From: Parelaphostrongylus tenuis
Lineage: Eukaryota; Nematoda; Chromadorea; Rhabditida; Metastrongylidae
Direction: 5' to 3'
Assembly: GCA_019055375.1 (NCBI GenBank)
Contig: JAHQIW010005581.1
Span: 124,001-188,000, forward strand
DNA length: 64,000 bases
The first letter of the stretch is position 1, and every line of letters begins with the position of its first letter. Positions 34,682 through 47,247 of this stretch are shown here, in pieces. Below the pieces are notes generated by a model. That model saw only the letters and a list, made by a program, of their open reading frames with translations, made no database searches and was not told where the DNA came from. A program made the position numbers and the translations under genes.

Positions 34682-37559
34682 ACAGTTATTTATTATTCAT
34701 TTAAAGCGCGTGCTCTTGGCTGACGCTTAGAAATATTTGATGTTCCTAGATTGATGTAAAAAAACCATACCATGAAAACCATAGATTGAAAACTCAGTTT
34801 CGAGTAGACAGAAGACAGCAATCACCACCATCCTCGTATCAGAATAGTCGCAAATCTTTTGCTGATTTCAAAGGTTTGGACTAACTGTAGTAACGACTTG
34901 AGCGAGCTTCAACTAGACTAACGCCGAGGCGTTAAGAAACCAAAAATAGCCTAGTCAACATTGTCCTTCGTTTGATCAGACAGCCGATGTGAGAGATCAA
35001 AGTTTGTATTTGGCGCCTTGGATAGGGATTAAAACAGCGTACACTCAGTAGTAACGACGACAAGATACGTTCTGCTCTGCATCTACTCGCAGTTTTTATC
35101 GGATCATTTCTGTTATCTCTAGCCATCTTCAACCCTTTTAACATTCATGTCATTTTTGCTGCTTTCTAAAGCCTTAATAGAATCGATAGCTCAAATCTGA
35201 AAACTCTTGATAGTATGCTATTTACTGATAAGGTTCTCCAATTGCACCAACAGAAAAAAAATATTGAGTTTATATGTTTTTTTTCTGAACAGAGCTTTTT
35301 TCTACAATTTTGGCATCATTTAATAGTCAATATCTCGAAATTTTCATCACTCTACTTGGTCACCAAGAAACACTTATTTTTGCATCGTAGAAGTCAAAGA
35401 AATATTGGATTTCGCGCTCAGCGTGCATTTCTTTTCGGCTATGGTGTGTGTAACTGTAATATCGATAGCGCGATTAATTGACTGCACACCGCAATTCACA
35501 TGTTGCATGTGGCTTCCGTTATCGAATTTGGGATTTTTCTAGCTTTGAAATAAACTTGTGATGAAACATATGACTATTCTGTTCTATGACCTCCTCTGAA
35601 CGTTGCGTTCCGTGCATAAGCTTAGGCTCAATTGTGGGTTAATTTGGAAATTTCAAATGAAAACGGGAAGTCTTCAGCCTACAGAACGATAGAACAAAGT
35701 CTCTTCTACAATCGTAATACGGGCAAGCTAGATTTTTTGCGAAACAAGTAACAAACATTCAAATGTAATGAAATTCGAGCCATTTCGAGGAGGCATGGAG
35801 ATCGCTGCGCGCACAGTTTGAGGGACGCACGATAATGCTCGGTGTAGGTAAAAGGTGATCTTCTTCTGGCCTCAACAGCGCTCTAAAAAGGCCATTTCAG
35901 AGACCAAACACATTGTTGAAATTATAGAGATCTAAGCTATGGAAAAATAAAAAAGATTGAGAGAAAAGAGTTGTCCAGCGAAAAAACACGCCGAGTGTAA
36001 AACTTAACTTTAGTTTTGCTGCATAGCGCAGTGAAAAAGATATTTTCAGAAAAGAAATGTACGAATAAAAATTTTTAGATTTGAGCTATCGAGTGAGTAC
36101 TAAGACTCTAAAAGCAGCAGAAACGGCGTCAATGTCAAAGGGTTGACGATAAAGGGCGAAAACAGAATGCATTGCTCTATTCCAGGTCATTCTTGATCTG
36201 TTTCATTTAGTGTTGCTTCTAATCTGCGTAGCGCATGTCGGAGAAGCGAATAGATGGGTTTTAAAATAACTTAATAAAAAATAAATAGGTTGTTTCAAAA
36301 TTAGTTGTTTGAAACTTCAATTTCCAATCGAGGAAGGTAACGGCAATGGACACATGAGTTTAAAATTTGAAAAATCAGACGAGCAAAAATGGTTGCAGTT
36401 CTCTTAGACTGCTGTCTTAGGACGACTTTTCGACAGAAATTGTTGAAAAATCTGTAAAATCTTCGTTTGTTGAGGGCATGATCACTTTCTTAAAAGTATC
36501 TGTACAGTGTAGATGTTGACCAATGATCTCAGCGAAAAGAGAGAAAGAGCTGGATTAAACATAAAGAAGGCGAAAACGCAGTTCATGGAATATTCCTAGT
36601 TTTCAGACGTCCAAAGCAAATTACATGGTTCTTCGATTATTAAGGCTTTCCCACATGCTTAAACTAGAAATAATATGCATAATAGATAACTTAGAAATGA
36701 ATTACTCAGGAGGGCACTTTAGACTGCATTGGTGCTTACCGGAAAAGAAACTATCACGTAGGGGAAGGAAAACTTCACGACCAACTCTCCAATTGAACGA
36801 TTTTCTCAGAGCTCTGTTTTGTAGCTAAAAATCTGACTGAATTCTCAAGGTGTAGAGAACTCTTCTCATCACCAACAGAAAACTTAAGTAATGTTCTCTG
36901 AGTAAAAACCTTGATATGCAGAGTTTCACACATATGAGAAGCTGGTCGCTAAGAAAGCGCGATGAAAAATCACTCGACATAATTGGACGTGCAATCAAAA
37001 GGTCGATACTACTAGTATCCCGTTTTAGGCACTTCCGACCTGCGTCAGCACCCAAAAATCATAGAAGCCGTTCTTTATGGCCAGACTATCGCAGGTTAGG
37101 AGAGGCGTACACGTATTGCGTTTTAGTGACAATCGATGGACAAGAACAGTTTCCAACTAAATTTTTTGGGATGTCAAGTGCACAACAGAAAGACCATCGA
37201 CTTGTTGGTAAAGATTCTTCACGAAAACCGTAGAAAAAGAGCATAATGCTCAATGGACTACTACAGCGAGGAGAATCGCCGATATACTTCTTACGGAACA
37301 TGGAAAAGTGAAAAGGTCATTGGTTCCATCACAAGTCATTCAAAGATCAACGGGATGGCGCGTGACAGGTGATACAACGTCTACTTGGAAGGTGTACCTG
37401 CAATCTACAGAATTTGACCTATCCGGGCGTTTATATTGCAGCGAAACAATTGGATGAGTTCTAAAACGCCTCCAAAATACAAGATGACTAGTTTGTATTG
37501 AAATTTCAGTGAAATTTCAAAAAACAGTCGACTATAGCGGTTTAACCCAACATAATAGC

Positions 37560-38135
37560 CATAAACAGTCGACTGTTAATCAGTCTGATGTCAGGTTATC
37601 TTATCACTTAACATGAAGTGGTTTGTTATCACTGCAATGTAGATTGATCTTTTCACCTTGGAACTTATTTGGCATCGATTACCTTATATATGGGGGCATA
37701 GTTCTCCACAAGAGATTGGCTGAATCGAAAGGTACTGATGAGGAATACTGGAATATGCCAAAACGTACGCATTAGAGGTGCCATAACAGATCTCATGAGA
37801 GGCTTGAAATATGCAGTCAGGGTGAATTGAAGTTTAAGCGAGATCTTAAAAATAGTCGAATATAAAAGTACCATTCAACTCACCAGCCATAATCAATCTA
37901 ATGTTGATCACTGCAATGTCAGGTGATTTCATCATTTGACATATAGTGATTTGTTACTTTACGCGCGGCCTAATCAATTCGACGTCGATTCCCTTGAGGG
38001 TACATTCCCTTACACCGGATTGTTCGGACCGAAAGGGGGCCGTGCTACCGATGAGACCAGAAGGCCGATACGCATGTGTAGCACTAAAAATGTCATAACA
38101 GGCCTCGTAAAAGCTTGAAATATGCTGTCAGAGTA
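37560..38135. repeat. Tandemly duplicated repeat, family H
   Basis: Two units in a row. In each, a GATGTCAGGT / AATGTCAGGT segment with ...ATCACTGCAATG (about 37,580-37,640 and 37,895-37,960) precedes a segment with GCCATAACAGATCTCATGAG, GCTTGAAATATGCAGTCAG (37,780-37,830) or GTCATAACAGGCCTCGTAAA, GCTTGAAATATGCTGTCAG (38,090-38,135). In the 4.5-kb TRPC intron. Confidence 0.65.
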
Positions 38136-38397
38136 ACGAAAACAGGATGAACCGGTCACGTAATGAGAAGAGAAGATCACAGATCGACGAAAAGAATCAC
38201 GGCTCAGACCCATAGACGCAAATGTTCTCTGAAACGACCCATACAGCGAGTGGAGATAACTGAGGCTCTTGTTAGCCTGGTGCATTTATAGTTGGAAAGG
38301 ACTTACAGACCACAGAACGAACTTTTCCAACGTCACCACAAGAACCAGACCAGTATAGTGCTCCACTAGAAAAGACAGATAGACAATAGATATGCAA

Positions 38398-38775
38398 GAA
38401 CCCATAAAAGAGCACATGACATGTTGGATTAAATATTAATTATGAGATAAATCTAAATTTTGAGCGTGATCTCAAGAGAACACTCGAAACGGTATAATAT
38501 TTCAAAAATACCAGCCAAGAGCAATCGGGTGTCGAACACTGTCGATCTAACAATTTTTTACTTGACGGCAATTGTGTAAATCGTTTGTCGTCGCCTACTC
38601 TTTATAGAGGTATGTAGGGGCGCCTGAGAGGATTGGCCAAAGACGAAGGGCCTGCCCGACTCACGAGGCTACAAGGCCGAAACACGTGTATCGGGCTGTA
38701 CAAGAGCCCTTAACATCACATAAGATAACCACATCACATGTTGGTTCAAATAATAACTATGAGAAATAGTTAATG
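38398..38775. repeat. Foldback/MITE family F, near-complete copy
   Basis: Best reference copy, about 380 bp: CACATGACATGTTGGATTAA, GAGCGTGATCTCAAGAGAAC, ATACCAGCCAAGAGCAATCG, GGCCTGCCCGACTCACGAGG, ACACGTGTATCGGGCTGTAC, AAGAGCCC, and again CACATGTTGGTTCAAATAAT at the far end, so the outer sequence occurs at both ends. In the 4.5-kb TRPC intron. Confidence 0.8.
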
Positions 38776-39021
38776 ATCTAGGGCTCGCTTTGTTCGTCAA
38801 AACAAATCAAGTAGTGTGCAGTTTTCGATTATTTTTTTTTTTGCAAATTTGATTAGTTTTCTAACGAGTTCAACATTCCCATGCAAGGGTCCAATCAAGT
38901 AATTGTAAGCCGCGGCAAGATGACAGTACTGTCTGTGGACATTCTGCTCTCATAAAGCAGTTATAACAAGGGCATGCGCATTGTTGTTGTTGCATTGTTG
39001 TTTTTGAAAGAAAATCCTTAC

Positions 39022-39094
39022 TTCAATGTTATTGTCGAGAAGAAGTTCGATCATCTCGATGTTTTCATTTTCGATGGCGATCAGTAGAGCATTT
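39022..39094 (-). CDS. TRPC exon 3: second ankyrin repeat
   Basis: Encodes NALLIAIENENIEMIELLLD followed by NNIE. NALLIAIENEN.E.IELLL is one of the best conserved stretches of TRPC N-termini. Acceptor attcag, donor GAA/gtaagg, exits in phase 0. A 412-bp intron separates it from exon 2 and a 4.5-kb intron from exon 4. Confidence 0.94.
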
Positions 39095-39506
39095 CTGAAT
39101 AGCTAGAACATATTCGCTAGTGAAAGTATCTAGGTGAAACCTGTTTCAGCAGTATTATAGTCTGTGATTTGGAATACGAAAATTATCTATGCTACGTCTC
39201 TTAAGCTGCCAGCAACCACTTCCATACTTTAGAGAAGTCTTACTTTCGATCCAGCTCTTGATTTCTGAGTAGGAAGTTTCATTCAACGCAAGCTAACCGT
39301 TTTGCAGGATTATGCTCAAAGAGGTTACATTAACTCTCATGTCGACGAATACGACGTTACCCGGCTCATTGCGCACTACTCCGATTTTTTCAGTTTTTCT
39401 TTTGAACAGTTTGATATCGATCTGTCTTTTGTTTGACTTACACATTCAGTTTCGCTTTGAGATAAAAAGTAATTGAACCTAATCACAAAAGAAAGGACAC
39501 ACTGAC

Positions 39507-39630
39507 CTCCCTAGCGGATCGACGCAGTTGATATTCACAAAGTCCTTGATAGCGAGTAACTTTTTAACGCTGCCGATATCGCCGCGTTCACAGGAGAGCA
39601 GAAATTGCTTCTCACGGAAGTGATTGTCAC
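39507..39630 (-). CDS. TRPC exon 2: first ankyrin repeat
   Basis: Encodes 40 full codons including EKQFLLSCERGDIGSVKKLL and VNINCVDPLGR. The ERGD...V..LL core and the NCVDPLGR turn are the conserved start of the TRPC ankyrin region, which packs in the cytoplasm under the membrane and takes part in subunit assembly. Acceptor cttag, donor GGAG/gtcagt; leaves AG, completed by A of exon 3 to Arg. Confidence 0.92.
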
Positions 39631-40332
39631 CTAAGTGAAGTGACATTTGAGATGGAGAAATATGAATCTCATCCCACTGTTCTGCTGTAATGCGGAACTT
39701 TTGACCGGGTCAAACGTCATGCATACAAATTGAAGGAGAGATTCAGCTTAATAAAAGATTTGCAAGTGTTACATCAGATTTGACGCAATCTAAAGCGTCT
39801 CATTTTTTAAAGATATTAAAAGCATGCCTTTCAGTTATCGGCAGAATTGACTGCACTTATACTGCCATAGTTGCTTCTTGAACTTTGTCCTTTAAAATGA
39901 CTATGAACCGTGGCCAACTTCTTTGCTTTCAACATGCTTGTCCCAAATAATTGAAAAGTAACCTCTTTGAAATTTCATTACTCACTCAGCTCGAAGAAAT
40001 CATCCCTAATTCAAAGCACATGCCTCATTCATTTTAGTGTTCATGATTTTTTTCTTAATAAAACAGGATATTAGTCGTAATATGTTCAAAAAATTGAGGA
40101 TTTTCCTAGAGTACAGTTTCGTATCTTCTTTCATAGAGTTCTCATAATCATAGTTCTCTGAGAATGACACCTTCATTTGCTGCAAATATCAAATAAGTAG
40201 AATGGTTATACGAAAAGATTGACAACTATTCACTAGGCATATTTGACGATTTTTGAAAAGTACAAAAAAAAATCTTTCCAATGCATTTATTAATGGACAA
40301 GCACGTAAGCAAGCACGTTTACTGAATGTGAG

Positions 40333-40641
40333 GTGAATCTTTTGGTACAGCCAATTGTTTTAGACTCACTGATAAAAATTTCATGTCATCCTCAGGATTT
40401 GCCTAGAGAGTTCTCATTGAACTGTTTGACAAAATCAACAGAGTATTTTTTAGAGAATTTGAAGAATAAAATGAACACTGCTCAGTCATCACCCTCTTGT
40501 GAGCGTGGCGACTTAAATATTCTAAAAAAAAATTCTTCACAAAGTGGAGCGTACTTCATAGAAAAATATGAACATCGTTTTCTCCATAAAACAAAAGAAC
40601 AAGAGAAATTTTCAAACACCGCACTCAATAAAATAAGGTAG
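40333..40641 (+). other. Unassigned 102-codon open frame nested in a TRPC intron
   Basis: Opposite strand to the channel gene, between exons 1 and 2. The frame ends where ATAAG/gtaggt would make a good splice donor. The peptide is hydrophilic (Lys, Asn, Ser and Gln-rich, including SSPSCERGDLNILKK) and unlike any family I know. Open frames of this length are expected by chance in AT-rich DNA. Confidence 0.15.
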
Positions 40642-40799
40642 GTACAGTTTCAATTAAATATTAGGTTCTTCGAGAAAACGATTTCTCGGAATAAGGTAAA
40701 GCGATAATTAATCGATTTTAGCTTGAAGCAAGTTTTTTTTTGCATTGATATGGGTAAAATGATATATTACGAAACGATAAGCTTAATGAGAAAACTCAC

Positions 40800-40850
40800 G
40801 ATCAGCATTCGAGCCGAGGTTGATTTCGTCGGAATCATTCCTCTCCAAAC
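40800..40850 (-). CDS. TRPC exon 1 of the firm set: acidic pre-ankyrin segment
   Basis: Encodes LERNDSDEINLGSNAD. It sits between a cttttag acceptor and a C/gtgagt donor, entering in phase 1 and leaving one base (C) that joins GT of the next exon to give Arg. The peptide is a hydrophilic lead-in to the ankyrin repeats with no motif of its own; support comes from the phase match and good splice sites. Confidence 0.75.
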
Positions 40851-41218
40851 CTAAAAGTATTCAAATGGGATTTCTGCAATCTCTTCCTCAGATTGCATTT
40901 CTCTATTTATGATAGTATCAACACAAAACATACGTTATGATGAGCGTGAATTCAAAGGTTAGTTATCACGTTCATTCACTTATAGCGCCTACGAGTAAAA
41001 AGCACTCATCTATGCATCGACACTGTAAAAGACATCATCCTGTATACGGTGCTAGCGAGTTAGCCTCAAATGTTCCCCACTTCATCAAAGCCTCTTGTTT
41101 ACAATGGATCTAATTCTTTGAGATCGCTATCGTACATACTTCAAAAATATTTATCTGAATTTTTTGCTGCCTCCTGTATACTTTTACTCGAAGGAAAACT
41201 GTGAAAATACATGCTTAC

Positions 41219-41297
41219 CGGGAGAAATATTGAAAACAACGTTGGTTTCCGAGTTTTTTCGAATCTTCACTCATGGCGGTGCGAGGATAGGATTCAT
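41219..41297 (-). CDS. Candidate 5' exon of the TRPC gene
   Basis: Bounded by a good acceptor (gatttcag) and a strong donor (CG/gtaagc). It is open in one frame only, for 25 codons, containing an internal Met followed by SEDSKKLGNQ. Its exit phase (2) does not match the entry phase of the 40,800-40,850 exon, so either another small exon lies between them or the exon belongs to a different transcript. Confidence 0.35.
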
Positions 41298-41712
41298 CTG
41301 AAATCTACGTGTTTCCAGGTTTAGAGACTCGAAAAACGGAACAGATTTTTGAGAGTGCCAAATGGCTACCGTACCGGTCGTCGGAGCGACATAGACAATC
41401 ACAAAAGCAGCCACAGGAAAGAAAAACACGTAGGCTAAATAGAAGAACAAAGACTAAACGGAATTTTAAGTGAGTCTACAGTCAAATATCAGAAACAAAA
41501 GAGTGATGCCAGTAGAGTATTTCGAAAAATCAATTCTATAACTATACTTCCAAGTGGTGAGAAATATTTCAATGAGATGAAGTAGTAATGAGCTATGATT
41601 CTTGGAAACTGATCTTGATAAATATAATAACATAAAAATGAGAGATTATCGCAGTCATTTATATTGGTAAGAAAAAAATGTTGCAAAAGACTTTCATCAT
41701 TTCGATGAGGAC

Positions 41713-41779
41713 CCTGATTGAATTCCGTCGTATCGTGAACAGCTGCTGTAAAATCAACTGGATACCCCAGTGAAGTCAA
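41713..41779 (-). CDS. Candidate first coding exon of the TRPC gene
   Basis: An ATG at 41,777-41,779 opens a reading frame that ends one base into a codon at a CAG-G/gtcctc donor. That phase fits both the candidate exon at 41,219-41,297 and the firm exon at 40,800-40,850. The donor is weak and TRPC N-termini are poorly conserved, so this rests on phase and position only. Trans-splicing or a start further upstream is equally possible. Confidence 0.25.
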
Positions 41780-41942
41780 GCGAGCACGTGGTCATGTCGT
41801 ATGTAGTAATGCAAAATATCGTCTAAACACATGTATAAGTGGACTCAATCCTGACCAGGACTCCTACGATAACGATTTGAGGGACCGATAATTCTCGACG
41901 TTACTCTATCCATATCTAGCTTTATTTGTGACTTTACTTAGA

Positions 41943-42190
41943 CACTTTATTGATCCGTCTTCACAATGTTTTTTCACTATGCGACTCAAAATTTCTCCGC
42001 GTCAATTCGCTTTTTGTCTCCTTTTTGAATGACATAGAATGCTGGTTGAGCATGTCTCCCTGCTATCTCAAGGATGGCCTGGCCGTGGTGCTCCATAAGG
42101 CGTTGCTCTTGACTGCTGGAGAGGGTTTAGTAGTGGAGCGCGGCTTCACGCGCGCCTCAACGAGCATCACAACCACGCGGCCACGGTGCC
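41943..42190 (+). repeat. Dispersed repeat, family K
   Basis: Starts ACACTTTATTGATCCGTCTT, then CACAATGTTT; later AATGACATAGAATGCTGGTT and CTCAAGGATGGCCTGGCCGT. The same order of motifs recurs at 60,449-60,640. Confidence 0.7.
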
Positions 42191-42539
42191 TGCTTTTTTA
42201 AGGAAATATTCCCAAACACGATTGGCTTTATATGCCATTACATGCAACTACTCTTTTATGTGAGAGGGTACACTTTTATACCAAATTGATTCTGACATTA
42301 AGACTTTTTTATCCTGAGAGACACTAGGCATTAAAGTCAGAAAAATCAAAATGGAGAACTCACCAAAATAGAAATTGTTGAAAATTTACTGAAGAAAAGG
42401 AAGAGAAGACAGAGAAGGGAGATGGTTCATGATGCGGTGTATCAGGAATCAATGTGATATGCGAGGGGTTGGGCCGATTCCTTTTTTAAGTACAAATTCT
42501 GCGATCCCAACTAAACACCTAAGGTTGCTCTAGTTTGGC

Positions 42540-42725
42540 TACCTCTAAGGTGGCAAGGAGGTCGTCTCGACCCGCATTCCACGACATTGATAAAAACGTC
42601 AAAATCCTCAAGCAGCAGCCGAAGCAACAGGTGAATATTCAGAGACCTCTTGTGGAGGATAAATGCAAGGAAACGAAACGAATGGAATAAGTGCTGGAAT
42701 CCGGACAGTGAACTGCTAGACGGGT
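42540..42725. repeat. Dispersed repeat, family I
   Basis: AAAATCCTCAAGCAGCAGCC, TTGTGGAGGATAAATGCAAG, GTGCTGGAATCCGGACAGTG; compare 52,405-52,560 and 47,490-47,610. Confidence 0.6.
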
Positions 42726-42829
42726 CGGGCAAGCAAAGAAATATGAGACAACGTAAAAAATTGATTTAAAAAGAAAATGATAAAAGTAGTAAGAGATAAG
42801 AATGGAATAATCTAATTTGAATATCTAGT

Positions 42830-42990
42830 AAATAACGTAACAAGATACTTTCATCCTTTTTTATGACTAATAATGAAATAACAAGTGAATAAATAAGTAA
42901 TAAGTAAAAAATGAATGAATAAAAATTAATAAATGAATGGGTAAATTGTTTAAATAAATAAAATAAAGAATAAATAATAAAAAAAACCAA
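42830..42990. repeat. Degenerate A-rich TAAA/TGAA simple repeat
   Basis: Long run of AATAAATAAG, AATGAATGAA, AAATAAATAA-type units; low complexity, no conserved reading frame. Confidence 0.75.
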
Positions 42991-43605
42991 TCGAAAAGAA
43001 ATAATGATAGCCAAAATAACAGCGTGCAGCAAATTTATTGACTATGTAATTGACAATTTCAAAACGAAATATGTAATGCAAAATAGAGAAAAAAGTTTTC
43101 TTCTGAATAAACATTCATCCGCACTCTCATCTTTTTTGGTACCTGGTGCAGCATTTTCCCATCAATCAACCGCATCACCTGTTCAGCTAGAAGAGAAGTG
43201 AGAAAATGATTTCGTCAGCTGTTAGAGTAGCTGGTTGGGATCAAGTTAGTTTCCCTGTCAAGTGAACCCAATGCAAAAATTATCAGATAATTCTATCTGC
43301 GTTGTTGTTTGAGAGCTTAGTTCTTCGGCTGATGTTCATCTCCATTTGTCATTCACGCCACGTGGAACACAGAGTAGCAACAATAGTACCGAATCTCTTT
43401 GAAAGGTGTTACCACTTCGACCAACTTGATTTTAACATCATGTCGTGTCTGACACTAGTTTACGATCATCCGACATCGACAGCACGACGCGAGATGTTAA
43501 AATGGTGTTTTTCTTTTGTCCATGAGCGTGTAGATGATAGGAAACTTTCGCGTCAGTTGGTACTTGGACACACACTTCACTCTATCTGAAGGCGCGTGCA
43601 AAGCA

Positions 43606-43720
43606 GGCGCCAGTAGTGCAACGGTTTGAGCACGCGTCCCTGGATAAGGTGTAATATTGGTTCGAGTCCCAGCTGACGCAGAAGTCTTGCACATCACTCT
43701 ACATCAGTGGGCATAAGCTT
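43606..43720 (+). repeat. tRNA-derived SINE, family S3
   Basis: tRNA-like head GCGCCAGTAGTGCAACGGTT with a T arm-like segment TTGGTTCGAGTCCCAG, closing CTGACGC, then CTTGCACATCACTCTACATC as in the copy at 62,358. Confidence 0.65.
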
Positions 43721-44834
43721 TTACTCTTACGTTTAACCATTTCGGTTTGCTCAAATTTGACGAGATCATATCACAATGTCAACTTTTCTTTCTGTTGATG
43801 GTGATGAAATTGGTATAACTGGAGAGCTAATGTTCTGATCTTGAAGTCATGTGAAGTTAATGATGGAACATAGAATCATAAAATGAAATGCTCGGATAAC
43901 TCACGATTTCCGTAACAACTTTTGCATCGATTGATACAAGTGCCTCTTTTATCTATATCTTTGAAGGCGGTATAAGGCGGTCTGTTGTTTTCTTACGTAC
44001 CGTGTGGGTGTTGTTCGCCGTACTACGTCCCTTGCTAATCTCGAATGGCTGTCCTTCGTACAGTGTTCTATCAACCTGTCCAAGAAATCTCGAGTGAACA
44101 GTTTTTAGACGATGAAAATTGGGTAAATCGGCTGATATCTGTTGATGCTGCACAGGTGCTCGTTCCTTTCAAAACACCTGCATTTCAACCGGTAAAGTGT
44201 AAAAAGCTGAATCGGTGTGTTAATGGGGCTGATGATAGACCCCTACATGCTGAATGTCTGGACAGGAGGCAGTACGCAGCGACGTGTACCATTGGATTGC
44301 ATACACATCTTATTTAACTTGATAAGGAGTTAAGTTGATTTAGTAGTCGAACAGAACGGAGCAGAATCTTTCCCACTACTCTTCTGTGGCTGATGCCTGC
44401 TCCGCCTTGGCGACGAAAAGCGTTGATCTTTAAGCTGTGAATTGCAAAAAACAGCGGTACTTCCCTCCTTCAGCAAAGCTTTGGATTATGTTGCTCGTTT
44501 TCCTTGTTTCTTTGAATACCATGATTCAATCAAAAGTGGTAATAGTGCCGTTTACATAGCAATATATCAAAGAGAAGAAAGCAGTACACCTACTTAGTCG
44601 ATGGGCCAATCTTTTAGATTTGCGGTTACGTAGTCAGCTACACGCCACTCCTCGCCGAGGAAATTTTATGTTCAATTTCCGAAATGGCCCTCTTGTAGAT
44701 TTGAGTAGCGTTTCGTCATGTCTATCTCTCTTCATTCTGCGTGTTTTGATATCAAGCTCATCAGGTATTTTGTAGCCAGTCATGACGTTAGAAACGCTGC
44801 TGATTATTTATCATAAGACGTCACTTAGTCCATG

Positions 44835-45160
44835 CACATATGGCGAAGCGGTCAGAGGTGTACTGCGTCGCACACAAGGCCACTGGTTCAAGCTCACGCT
44901 CGTAGCTCACCAAGCCATTCATTTTCTGGGCTCGGTATATTGGTACCAGACGAGTCTCAGATTTGTGTGGGAGCATAAGCAGCACTGACTCGATGCAGCC
45001 GGAGGCCACCGCGAGTCATTCTGAAGGCCAAATACGCATTCAATCACCTCACATAAAGTTAAGAATTGAAGACGAATGCATGGCGCATCCCTCAGGAATT
45101 GATCAACACTGGGAGCTTTATCCTTTTAATTCATCACCTAGTCTGGATATCACGCAATAA
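44835..45160 (+). repeat. tRNA-derived SINE, family S1, copy 3
   Basis: Near full-length: tRNA-like head (TATGGCGAAGCGGTCAGAGG), body GGCCAAATACGCATTCAATC, then GAAGACGAATGCATGGCGCA and a tail ending GGGAGCTTTATCCTTTTAAT. Confidence 0.8.
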
Positions 45161-46139
45161 CTTAATAATGTTCACAGTTTTTGAAGGTCTTGATACCAGA
45201 ACGAATACGTTTGCCCGCTGTTAACGCAGCTATATATTTGTTATCTAACCATTGGAATAGAAGCTCATTTCCAAACTCGTTCCAGTGAGAATACTTATTT
45301 TACTTGATGCCTGGCCACATGATGATTTTTCAAAAAATGAAATTCTTTATCCTCATCAAACTATTTTGGAGACATGTGCAGCGTCGTTAGCAAGCATACA
45401 TTGCACGGAAATGACAATCCTTCGCTTTTCATGCTTATCACTAGGAAAACATTCGCCGTGCTCTATGAAGAGCTTTAGATTGACTCAGTCTTACCATGTG
45501 AGGCGATGAGTAGATGGAGACTCTCTTTTTCCACTGAATAAAAGCTATGTGTGCATTGACTGACTAGAGCATAGTGGTTCTTTCAGAATGTTAGGCTCCA
45601 ATTGAGTTTCGTTCACACGGATAAGTACAACAGAATTGGATGTGATAGTCAATTATTTAAATATACCGCAAACGTGAATGAGAAGTGTGTGTACCAATAT
45701 TTATTTCTGAAGTGAAACAAACTATTGTAGATTTTCTAAAACAGATTTACCGAAGAGAACGAATGGGCTATGGAACGAAAAAGTCTTGAGAGAGATCATT
45801 TTGATGAAAGTCGAGTAAGCAGAATATTCTATTGTTCTGTGAGAAGCCTTCGAATAAATACTTTTTACATTTGCTAATGAAGCCTCAGATAAAGTTGACT
45901 CTTTCCTTCATCTTTACACTTGAAATTTCCCCTTTAGCACAGTGACTGGAAATTTGCAACTTCTTGTTGAGTAAAACTCGCGATTGGCGAGGACAATAAC
46001 CGGGCTGTTTGTGCGAGAAGACGACCTAACACGTTGACAACGACGATGTAATCCTGCTCGTCGCGCCGCCGCGCCTCCCCGCCGCAGACGTGGCGTGAGA
46101 CAGGAACAGGGGTCGAAATCGACCCATGTCGTTACCAAA

Positions 46140-46215
46140 GTGTTAATAATATATCATACCTTTCGTTTCGCGTGTTATCTTAAGACTACGCTCAAATTTC
46201 AGCATATCTAATATT
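46140..46215. repeat. Foldback/MITE family F, end fragment
   Basis: Only the outer end: CTTAAGACTACGCTCAAATT then TCAGCATATCTAATATTTAT. Confidence 0.6.
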
Positions 46216-46244
46216 TATTCTTTGGTAAGTTATAGTATATTCAT

Positions 46245-46560
46245 AGCGCATGTGGCGCAGTGCTTAGAGGTGCTCTACGTCGCACACGAGGTCAATGGTG
46301 CGATCTCGCGCCCACGGCTCATCAAACATCCTTCCCTCAGGGGTCGGTAAATTGATATCAGAATGGTCTCCGACTTGTCTGGAAGGATAAGCAGCAGTGA
46401 CTCGACTCAGCGGGAGGCCACTCCGAGTCATTGTAAAGGCCAGATATGCATTCAATCACCTCAAACGAAGTAAGAAATTGAAGACGAATGCATGGAGTAT
46501 TCCTCAGGGATTGATCAACTCCGAGAGTTTTATCCGTTATGCTCTAAGTTATAGTTTTTT
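46245..46560 (+). repeat. tRNA-derived SINE, family S1, copy 4
   Basis: Near full-length: head ATGTGGCGCAGTGCTTAGAG, B box-like GGTGCGATCTCGC, body GGCCAGATATGCATTCAATC, tail GAGAGTTTTATCCG. It follows directly after a fragment of the foldback family at 46,140-46,215. Confidence 0.8.
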
Positions 46561-46990
46561 TTTTCTGGTCGTACGATGCGAACATCTGTTGAAATGCAAC
46601 CTCATGTTCTTGCCTTGGTTGGAAAAAGATTTGTTAACTTTCTATATACACTTTCTCATTTCATAGAGTGTTCACGAAATGTTCTTCAATTGAATACCCC
46701 TGCATTGTTTTTCTTTGCGGTCTTCCGCTCTTCACTTCTAGTGGTGGCCGCGGTTCTTGAACTCTTTGTTCGTATGAACCCCTCTTCAAGCTTTTTGCTC
46801 ACTTATCTTAATTTTCCACGAGACTATCAATAAAGTCGGCTATTCGCAGTTGTATGTAACATGCTGATCTTTGCGCATTTTCACTGTTTCAAAGCAATCT
46901 ATTATTCATAACCAAAATTTCCGCAATAAGCGACAAATGCCTTGATAACATAAAATTTTAATATGCCTGGTAGTTATTTTTGAGTCATGC

Positions 46991-47247
46991 ATGTGGTCTG
47001 TTATAGGCACTTATACAGTGCAGTACACGTGCTTCGGCCTTGCAGCCTCGTCAATTGCACGGCGCTTTTTGTTCAGTCAGTTCCTCGGAGCTCTATCCCT
47101 TACATCACTTATCGGCGCGTGTACACGTGTCACGGACTTCTCTATGTAAGGAGTAGACTCCCGAGGAACTGACTGAACGAAAAGGACGAGGCTTCAAGGC
47201 CGAAACACGTGTAATGCACTGTATAAGTGCCCATAACATATCACATG
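46991..47247. repeat. Foldback element of family F with long inverted arms
   Basis: Left arm from ATGTGGTCTGTTATAGGCAC through CAGTCAGTTCCTCGG to about 47,110; right arm from about 47,138, CCGAGGAACTGACTGAACGA, to CCCATAACATATCACAT. The arms include the ACACGTG core and pair over some 100 bp, with inner sequences CCTTACAT and ATGTAAGG also complementary. Outer family F sequence continues to about 47,310. Confidence 0.85.

Noticed and set aside
34376..34723. 115-codon plus-strand open frame
   Set aside because: It is antisense to TRPC exon 4 and continues through a (TA)n microsatellite.
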